From Pseudorhodoferax sp. Leaf274 (GTDB lineage: Bacteria > Pseudomonadota > Gammaproteobacteria > Burkholderiales > Burkholderiaceae_C), in the NCBI RefSeq assembly GCF_001422445.1, contig NZ_LMNA01000028.1, positions 256,837-320,836 of the forward strand: a DNA stretch of 64,000 bases, read 5' to 3'. The position numbers were made by a program, and so were the translations under genes. A model generated the notes under the pieces. That model did no database searches. It was not told the origin of the DNA and worked only from the letters and a program-made list of their open reading frames with translations. Positions 58,195 to 64,000 of this stretch are shown here, one piece after another (positions within the stretch are counted from its first letter, which is position 1; every line of letters begins with the position of its first letter).

Positions 58195-59853
58195 ATGCAG
58201 CTCCAAGAGCTCACCGAAGCCGCGGCCCGCGGCCCCATCGACTACCAGAAGCTGGTGTTCGACTACCGGCCGCACGCGGACCAGCGCGCCGCCACACCCG
58301 CGCGGCATCCCGTCGTCGTGGTCGGCGCCGGCCCGGTCGGCCTGGCCCTGGCCATCGACCTGGCCCAGCAGCAGGTGCCCGTGGTGCTGCTGGACAACGA
58401 CCACCGGCTTTCCACCGGATCGCGCGCGATCTGCTTTTCCAAGCGCTCGCTGGAGATCTTCGACCGCCTGGGCTGCGGCGAGGCCATGGCCGCCAAGGGC
58501 GTGTCGTGGAAGGTCGGCCGCGTGTTCCTGCGCGGCGAGGAGGTCTACAGCTTCGACCTGCTGCCCGAGCATGGCCATGCGCGCCCCGCCTTCGTGAACC
58601 TGCAGCAGTACTACGTCGAAGGCTTCCTGGCCGAGCGCGCCGCCGCGCTGCCGTCGATCGACGTGCGCTGGCAGAACAAGGTCACGGGCGTGGAGCAGCG
58701 GGGCGACCACGCGCTGCTGACCATCGAGACGCCCGACGGCCCCTACCAGCTGCAGGCCGACTGGGTGGCCGCGTGCGACGGCTCACGCTCGGCCATGCGC
58801 CAGCTGCTGGGGCAGGAGAGCCACGGCCGCGTGTTCCGCGACCGCTTCCTGATCGCCGACGTGAAGATGAAGGTCGATTTCCCGGCCGAACGCTGGTTCT
58901 GGTTCGACCCCGACTTCCACCGCAACCAGAGCGTGCTGCTGCACCGGCAACCCGACGGCGTCTGGCGCATCGACTTCCAGCTCGGCTGGGACGCCGACCC
59001 CGAGGTCGAGAAGCGGCCCGAGAACATCATGCCGCGCGTGCGCGCGCTGCTCGACGCCTCGCCGTTCAAGGGCGCCGAGGTCGAGCTCGAATGGGCCAGC
59101 GTCTACACCTTCGCCTGCCAGCGCATGGACGCGTTCCGCCATGGCCGCGTGCTGTTCGCGGGCGATTCGGCGCACGGCGTCTCGCCGTTCGGCGCGCGCG
59201 GTGCCAATTCGGGCCTGCAGGATGCCGAGAACCTGGCCTGGAAGCTGGCCGCCGTGGTGCGCCGGCAGGCGCCCGACGCGCTCCTGGACAGCTATGCCCG
59301 CGAACGCGAGCTGGCGGCCGACGAGAACATCGCGGCCTCCACGCGCGCCACCGACTTCATCACGCCCAAGAGCGAGATCAGCCGGCTGTTCCGCGATGCC
59401 GTGCTGCAGCTGGCGCGCAAGCACGACTTCGCGCGGCGCATGGTCAACAGCGGGCGGCTGTCGGTGCCGGCCACGCTGCAGGGGTCGGCGCTGAACACCG
59501 AGGACGCGGACGGTTTCGCCGGCCGCATGGTGCCGGGCGCCGTGGCCGCCGATGCGCCCGTGGCCGATGGCTGGCTGCTGCGCCGGCTCGGCAGCACGCG
59601 CTTTGCCGCGCTGGTGTTCGGCGAAGGCGAGGGTGCCCAGGCCAGCCTGCGTGCGCTGGCCGCGGCCGAGCTGCCGCTGCAGGTCGAGCGGGTGCCGCTG
59701 GACGCGGCCCACGCCTTGGCGGCCGCGCGCTACGACGCGCAGGACGGCACCACCTACCTGCTGCGCCCGGACCAGCATGTCTGCGCGCGCTGGCGCCGGC
59801 CCACGGCCGCCGCGCTGCGTGCGGCGCACGACCGCGCGCTGGCCAGGGCCTGA
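58195..59853 (+). CDS. FAD-dependent aromatic-ring monooxygenase
   Basis: A 552-residue class A flavin monooxygenase (PF01494 type). It has the GxGxxG motif (VVVGAGPVGLALAIDL) at about residue 42, the DG motif (ACDGSRSAMRQLLG) and the GD motif (VLFAGDSAHGVSPFGARGAN). It probably hydroxylates a phenolic acid, perhaps to form homogentisate for HmgA downstream; the substrate is not readable. AAGGAGGAG precedes the ATG. Confidence 0.86.
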   Translation: MQLQELTEAAARGPIDYQKLVFDYRPHADQRAATPARHPVVVVGAGPVGLALAIDLAQQQVPVVLLDNDHRLSTGSRAICFSKRSLEIFDRLGCGEAMAAKGVSWKVGRVFLRGEEVYSFDLLPEHGHARPAFVNLQQYYVEGFLAERAAALPSIDVRWQNKVTGVEQRGDHALLTIETPDGPYQLQADWVAACDGSRSAMRQLLGQESHGRVFRDRFLIADVKMKVDFPAERWFWFDPDFHRNQSVLLHRQPDGVWRIDFQLGWDADPEVEKRPENIMPRVRALLDASPFKGAEVELEWASVYTFACQRMDAFRHGRVLFAGDSAHGVSPFGARGANSGLQDAENLAWKLAAVVRRQAPDALLDSYARERELAADENIAASTRATDFITPKSEISRLFRDAVLQLARKHDFARRMVNSGRLSVPATLQGSALNTEDADGFAGRMVPGAVAADAPVADGWLLRRLGSTRFAALVFGEGEGAQASLRALAAAELPLQVERVPLDAAHALAAARYDAQDGTTYLLRPDQHVCARWRRPTAAALRAAHDRALARA

Positions 59854-59864
59854 AGGAGACACGC

Positions 59865-60068
59865 ATGCAAGCAATGCCGGAACACCTGGACACGGGCGCG
59901 CGCCTGGCCGCGCCCGACGATTTCTACGAAGCCCTGATCGACGCCCACCAGGGCCTGTCGACCGACGAGAGCCATGCGCTCAACGCGCGCCTGGTGCTGC
60001 TGCTGGCCAACCAGGTCGGCCAGCTGCCGGTGCTGCGCGAGGCCCTGGCCGCGGCACGCGAAGCCTGA
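59865..60068 (+). CDS. DUF2783-family small protein
   Basis: A 67-residue acidic helical protein (DDFYEALIDAHQGLSTDES is its core) of the DUF2783 type found next to flavin monooxygenases in Burkholderiales aromatic operons. It is 11 nt after the monooxygenase with an AAGGAGA site. A subunit or chaperone role is inferred from linkage only. Confidence 0.8.
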   Translation: MQAMPEHLDTGARLAAPDDFYEALIDAHQGLSTDESHALNARLVLLLANQVGQLPVLREALAAAREA

Positions 60069-60095
60069 CGATTTCACAACCACTGGAGACACAAC

Positions 60096-61052
60096 ATGAT
60101 GCGCTTTCTGACCACCGGCCTCGTGGCCGCCACCCTGGCTTTCACGGCATCGGCGCAGTCCGGCAAACCCATCGAATGGGTCGTCGGCTACGCGGCAGGC
60201 GGCGGCTCCGACGCCGTGGCGCGTGCCACGGCCGAGGCCATGGCCAAGACGCTGGGCGCGCCCGTGCTCATCAACAACAAGCCGGGCGCGGCTACCAACA
60301 TCGCGGCCGAGTACGCGGTGCGTGCCAAGGACCTGGAGCACACCTTGTTCACGGCCGACTTCGCCACGCTGGCCGCCAATCCGTTCCTGTTCGCCAAGCT
60401 GCCCTACAGCGCCGAGAAGGACTTGAAGCCCGTCGGCCTGCTGGCGCGCTTCCCGCTGGTGCTGGTGGTGGGCCCGCAGGTGCCGGCCAGCAACTGGCGC
60501 GAGTTCGTGGCCTGGGCCAAGGCGCAGAACGGCAGCGTCAACTACGCCTCGGCCGGCGTGGGCAGCCCGCACCACCTGGCGACCGAGCTGCTGGCAGAGC
60601 AGGGTGGCCTGAAGCTCACGCACGTGGCCTACAAGGGCGCGGCGCCCGCGGTGGCCGACGTGCTGGGCGGCCAGGTCCCGTTCATGCTGGTGGACACCGC
60701 CAGCGGCAACCAGTTCGTGCTGTCGGGCAAGCTCAAGGCCATCGGCGTGGCCAGCGCCCAGCGCATCGCCAGCTTGCCCAATGTGCCCACGCTGGCCGAG
60801 CAGGGCCTGTCGGGGTACGAGGCCTATGCCTGGCAGGGCCTCACGGTGCCGGCCGGCGCGACCGACGCCACCGTGGCCCGTTACAGCAAGGCGCTGCAGG
60901 AGGCGCTGGCGTCGCCGACCGTGAAGGCACGCTACGAGGCCCTGGGCGTGGAAGGCCTGCCCGGCACGCCCGAGCAGATGGCCGCCTACGCCAAGCAGGA
61001 ACGCGAGCGCTGGGGCCGCCTGATCCGCGCCAACAACATCCGCATCGATTGA
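60096..61052 (+). CDS. Bug-family periplasmic solute receptor
   Basis: A 318-residue TctC-type receptor with a signal peptide (cleavage at FTASA-QS). The start of the mature protein ([19 protein letters not shown]) and the internal [20 protein letters not shown] are typical of Bug proteins. No TctA/B membrane genes are adjacent, as is usual for the expanded Bug families of Burkholderiales. It may bind the pathway's aromatic acid for uptake or sensing. Confidence 0.9.
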   Translation: MMRFLTTGLVAATLAFTASAQSGKPIEWVVGYAAGGGSDAVARATAEAMAKTLGAPVLINNKPGAATNIAAEYAVRAKDLEHTLFTADFATLAANPFLFAKLPYSAEKDLKPVGLLARFPLVLVVGPQVPASNWREFVAWAKAQNGSVNYASAGVGSPHHLATELLAEQGGLKLTHVAYKGAAPAVADVLGGQVPFMLVDTASGNQFVLSGKLKAIGVASAQRIASLPNVPTLAEQGLSGYEAYAWQGLTVPAGATDATVARYSKALQEALASPTVKARYEALGVEGLPGTPEQMAAYAKQERERWGRLIRANNIRID

Positions 61053-61062
61053 AAGGAAGACC

Positions 61063-62358
61063 ATGGCCCAGGACCCGCTGCGCTACCAAAGCGGCTTCGG
61101 CAACGAGTACGCCACCGAGGCCGTGCCCGGCAGCCTGCCGCAGGGCCGCAACAGCCCGCAGCGCGCGCCGCACGACCTGTACCCCGAGCTGATCTCGGGC
61201 ACGGCGTTCACGGCGCCGCGGCATGAACAGCGGCGCAGCTGGATGTACCGGCGCCAGCCCTCGGTGGTCGCTGGCCGCTACCAGCCCTACGCGCAGCCGC
61301 TGTGGACCACGGGCGGCGACCGCGGCATCGCGCTGGCGCCCGAGCCGCTGCGCTGGCATCCGACGCCGCTGGACGGGGCAGAGTTCGACTTCGTCGACGG
61401 CATGCGCACGCTGGCCGCCAACGGCGACGCCGACGCGCAGACCGGCGTGGGCTCGCTGGTCTATGTGGCCGGCAAATCCATGGGCCGGCGCTCCTTCGTC
61501 AACGCCGACGGCGAGCTGCTGGTGGTGCCGCAGCAGGGCCGGCTGCGGATCACGACCGAACTCGGCGTGCTCGAAGTTGCGCCCGGCGAGATCGCGCTGC
61601 TGCCGCGCGGCCTGGCCTTCAAGGTGGCCTTGCCCGATGGCCTGTCGCGCGGCTATGTCTGCGAGAACTACGGCGCGCAGTTCCGCCTGCCCGAACTGGG
61701 ACCGATCGGCTCCAACGGCCTGGCCAATGCGCGCGACTTTCTCGCGCCCGTGGCCGCCTACGAGGACGAAGCGGGCCCTTACGAGCTCATCAAGAAGTTC
61801 GGCGGCCGCTTCTGGCGCGCGCCGGCCAAGGGCACGCCGTTCAACGTGGTGGCCTGGCACGGCAATCTGGCGCCCGTGAAGTACGACACCAAGAATTTCA
61901 TGACCATCGGCTCGATCAGCTTCGACCACCCGGACCCGTCGATCTTCACGGTGCTGACCTCGCCCAGCGACACGCCGGGCACGGCCAATTGCGACTTCGT
62001 GATCTTCCCGCCGCGCTGGCTGGTGATGGAAGACACCTTCCGTCCGCCCTGGTACCACCGCAACCTCATGAGCGAGTTCATGGGCCTGGTCTACGGCGAG
62101 TACGACGCCAAGCCCGGCGGCTTCAGGCCCGGCGGCGCGAGCCTGCACAATGCAATGGTGCCCCACGGCCCGGACGAGGAGGCCTTCGAGAAGGCGTCCT
62201 CGGTCGATCTCAAGCCGCAGAAACTCGACAACACGCTGGCCTTCATGTTCGAAAGCCGCTGGCGCTTCATTCCCACTGCGTGGGCGCTGAACACCGCACC
62301 GCTGGACCAGGACTACGCCGACTGCTGGGCCGGCCTCCAAGACCACTTCAAGCCATGA
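61063..62358 (+). CDS. hmgA: Homogentisate 1,2-dioxygenase
   Basis: A 431-residue iron dioxygenase that opens homogentisate to maleylacetoacetate. The N-terminus [19 protein letters not shown] is diagnostic. Iron ligands are expected in WYHRN, SEFMGL and the HGPD segment (about residues 325-370). The stop overlaps the fahA start by 4 nt (ATGA). Confidence 0.96.
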   Translation: MAQDPLRYQSGFGNEYATEAVPGSLPQGRNSPQRAPHDLYPELISGTAFTAPRHEQRRSWMYRRQPSVVAGRYQPYAQPLWTTGGDRGIALAPEPLRWHPTPLDGAEFDFVDGMRTLAANGDADAQTGVGSLVYVAGKSMGRRSFVNADGELLVVPQQGRLRITTELGVLEVAPGEIALLPRGLAFKVALPDGLSRGYVCENYGAQFRLPELGPIGSNGLANARDFLAPVAAYEDEAGPYELIKKFGGRFWRAPAKGTPFNVVAWHGNLAPVKYDTKNFMTIGSISFDHPDPSIFTVLTSPSDTPGTANCDFVIFPPRWLVMEDTFRPPWYHRNLMSEFMGLVYGEYDAKPGGFRPGGASLHNAMVPHGPDEEAFEKASSVDLKPQKLDNTLAFMFESRWRFIPTAWALNTAPLDQDYADCWAGLQDHFKP

Positions 62359-63623
62359 CCTCTGTGAACTCCACCCACGCCCCCCAGCTGCGCAGCTGGG
62401 TCGCGTCTGCCAACGTGGCGGGCTGCGACTTCCCGATCCAGAACCTGCCGTTCGGCCGCTTCCGCGCGGCGGGCAGCCTGGATGCCTTCCGCATCGGCGT
62501 GGCCATCGGCGACCAGGTGCTGGACCTCCGGGCCGCGGGCCTCGTCGACCACGGCGACATGAACGCGCTGATGGGCGCCACGCCGGCCGAGCGCCAGGCC
62601 CTGCGCGCACGCCTGTCCGCCGGGCTGGCCGAGGGCAGCGCCGAGCAGGCCGCATGGGCCAGCGCGCTCGTGCCGCAGGCGCAGTGCGCCTACACCGTGC
62701 CCTGCGATGTGCGCGACTACACCGACTTCTACACCAGCGTGCACCACGCCACCACCATCGGCAAGCAGTTCCGGCCGGACAACCCGCTGCTGCCCAACTA
62801 CAAGTGGGTGCCCATCGGCTACCACGGGCGTGCCAGTTCCATCGTGGTCAGCGGCAACGCCTTCAAGCGCCCGCACGGCCAGACCAAGGCGCCCGATGCG
62901 GACGTGCCCAGCTTCGGCCCCTGCAAGCGGCTGGACTACGAGCTGGAGCTGGCCTACTTCGTGGGCCAGGGCAATGCACTGGGCGAGCCGGTCGGCATCG
63001 ATGCGGCCGAGGCGCACCTGTTCGGCGTGGGCCTGTTCAACGACTGGTCGGCGCGCGACCTGCAGGCCTGGGAATACCAGCCGCTGGGGCCCTTCCTGTC
63101 CAAGAACTTCGCATCCACGGTGTCGCCCTGGATCGTCACCATGGAGGCGCTGGCGCCGTTCCGCGCGCCGTTCACGCGGCCGGCGGACGACCCGCAGCCG
63201 CTGCCCTACCTGGACGGCGCGGCCAACCGCGCGCAGGGCGCGCTCGACATCACGTTGGAGGTCTGGCTGCAGACCGCCAGGATGCGCGCGGCAGGCGAGG
63301 AGGGCGTGCGCCTGACGCGCGGCAACACCACGCGGGCCGCCTACTGGACGGCCGCGCAACTCGTGGCACACCACACCGTGAACGGCTGCAACCTGAACCC
63401 GGGCGACCTGCTCGGCTCGGGCACGCTGTCGGGCCCCACGCCGGGCGAGGCCGGCTCGTTGCTGGAACTCTCGCAGGGCGGCAAGCAGCCGATCAGCCTG
63501 CCCAACGGCGAGACGCGCAGCTTCCTCGAAGACGGCGACACGCTGGTCCTGCGCGGCTGGTGCGAGCGCGAAGGCGCGGTGCGCATCGGGCTGGGCGAGG
63601 CGCGCGGGACGGTGGTGGGCTGA
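62355..63623 (+). CDS. fahA: Fumarylacetoacetase
   Basis: A 422-residue enzyme that hydrolyses fumarylacetoacetate to fumarate and acetoacetate. It contains [18 protein letters not shown] and [13 protein letters not shown] with the catalytic His/Glu environment, and ELELAYFVG and [19 protein letters not shown] for metal binding. It completes hmgA-fahA. A maleylacetoacetate isomerase is not present in the window. Confidence 0.96.
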   Translation: MTSVNSTHAPQLRSWVASANVAGCDFPIQNLPFGRFRAAGSLDAFRIGVAIGDQVLDLRAAGLVDHGDMNALMGATPAERQALRARLSAGLAEGSAEQAAWASALVPQAQCAYTVPCDVRDYTDFYTSVHHATTIGKQFRPDNPLLPNYKWVPIGYHGRASSIVVSGNAFKRPHGQTKAPDADVPSFGPCKRLDYELELAYFVGQGNALGEPVGIDAAEAHLFGVGLFNDWSARDLQAWEYQPLGPFLSKNFASTVSPWIVTMEALAPFRAPFTRPADDPQPLPYLDGAANRAQGALDITLEVWLQTARMRAAGEEGVRLTRGNTTRAAYWTAAQLVAHHTVNGCNLNPGDLLGSGTLSGPTPGEAGSLLELSQGGKQPISLPNGETRSFLEDGDTLVLRGWCEREGAVRIGLGEARGTVVG

Positions 63624-63859
63624 GAACGTGTGAGCGAACCGCTCACACCCACGCGCGGCCCCATGAGCGCCTGTTGTCATCAGGGTCGCCGCGCCCAGGG
63701 CCTCGCCCTGCGGGCCGTTGCGCGCCCTGTCGAATGCCCGGGCAGCCACGAACTGTTGTTCACCGGTCTCGTGCGGCTGGCGCGCGCGGTGGTGGAGGCG
63801 GGCAGGGGCTAGGCGATCAAAGCCGCGTGGCCCTGGCTTGCCCGGGAAAATCCTGAGTC
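63624..63859. other. Gap after fahA, no gene supported
   Basis: A 60-codon plus-strand frame (63630-63812, GTG start, close to the fahA stop) has no family similarity or domain, so it is not called. No clear terminator stem with a T-run was seen. Confidence 0.4.
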
Positions 63860-63896
63860 GCAAACGTTTGCGCAAACGTTTTTGCAGCCCTATATT
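63860..63896 (+). promoter_or_regulatory. Sigma70 promoter overlapped by LacI-type operators
   Basis: GCAAACGTTTGC (63860-63871) is a perfect palindrome of the LacI/CcpA-type family. It is followed directly by a second GCAAACGTTTTTGC (63872-63885). The -35 TTGCGC (63868-63873) lies within the first, and the -10 TATATT (63891-63896) follows after 17 nt. A repressor bound here would block the promoter of the gene at 63934. Confidence 0.75.
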
Positions 63897-63933
63897 GCCT
63901 GCCTGTTCCGGCACGCATCACAAGGAGACACGC

Positions 63934-64000
63934 ATGCACCCGACCCGCCGCACCCTCACCTCCGCGCTGGCCCTGGCCGGTGTCCTGGCCTTCGCACCGT
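63934..64000 (+). CDS. Exported protein, N-terminal part only (cut by window end)
   Basis: The visible 22 codons, MHPTRRTLTSALALAGVLAF and AP, form a signal peptide with a twin-arginine-like start. An AAGGAGA ribosome site lies 7 nt upstream. The LacI-type operator suggests a sugar or carboxylate uptake gene, such as a periplasmic receptor; the product cannot be identified from this fragment. Confidence 0.6.
   Translation, partial: MHPTRRTLTSALALAGVLAFAP

Noticed and set aside
63630..63812. A 60-codon gene after fahA
   Set aside because: No family, no ribosome site beyond the fahA end, and composition like background.

Overview
The window is about 64 kb of high-GC chromosome whose gene families point to a betaproteobacterium of the Burkholderiales, most likely Comamonadaceae. 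The evidence is the Bug-family solute receptors, the C-rich/G-rich intergenic repeat, and the Pcm-rhodanese-TolC and GluQ neighbourhoods. This is an inference from gene content; no species can be named.

Region 1 (1-18.9 kb) is a flagellar basal-body, export and filament-assembly locus. The minus-strand operon reads fliE-F-G-H-I-J-D-S-T-K-L-fliA with many 4-nt overlaps. The plus-strand operon reads fliM-N-P-Q-R-flhB-flhA. Between them lie a membrane hybrid histidine kinase and a convergent HTH/receiver regulator. The gene order, the absence of fliO, a short FliM without the usual N-terminal CheY-docking motif, and a LafA-like flagellin at 35.4-36.2 kb all resemble lateral (Flag-2-type) flagellar systems rather than the usual polar or peritrichous locus.

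Region 2 (19.1-30.3 kb) is a chromosomal integron cassette array without an integrase (CALIN type). It directly abuts flhA and lies between the export operon and the flagellin. Fifteen recognisable attC sites separate small, mostly unknown, plus-strand genes: membrane proteins, a lipoprotein, zinc-ribbon proteins and a HEAT-like protein. Two cassettes at the distal end look broken (a frameshift at 25.6 kb and an in-frame amber codon in a PaaI-like thioesterase at 26.17 kb). The array is then interrupted by a foreign minus-strand block at 27.0-29.7 kb (a 5'-truncated YcaQ-like gene, an OmpA-family protein and an MFS transporter). Decayed cassette remains follow: a short GNAT fragment and a degenerate attC at 30.2 kb.

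Region 3 (30.6-36.2 kb) holds a small unknown gene, a VOC protein, a PAS-PAS-GAF-GGDEF-EAL c-di-GMP protein, a FliK-like protein and the flagellin.

Region 4 (36.4-56.3 kb) is mostly core or accessory metabolism: gluQ, a renalase-like FAD oxidoreductase, LysR/pirin/DoxX/pirin, TolC-rhodanese-Pcm-TetR, YdcF, msrA and a TonB-dependent receptor with a small His-rich exported protein. It also has a roughly 1,780-residue Ser/Thr kinase-AAA-GAF-PAS-GGDEF sensor, a transthyretin-like protein with altered catalytic residues, a LysR regulator and a GST.

Region 5 (56.3-64 kb) is an aromatic-acid catabolic operon. A divergent IclR regulator faces an MBL-fold protein, an FAD monooxygenase, a DUF2783 protein, a Bug receptor, homogentisate dioxygenase (hmgA) and fumarylacetoacetase (fahA). 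The last gene, truncated by the window end at 63,934, sits behind a sigma70 promoter overlapped by a LacI-type palindromic operator.
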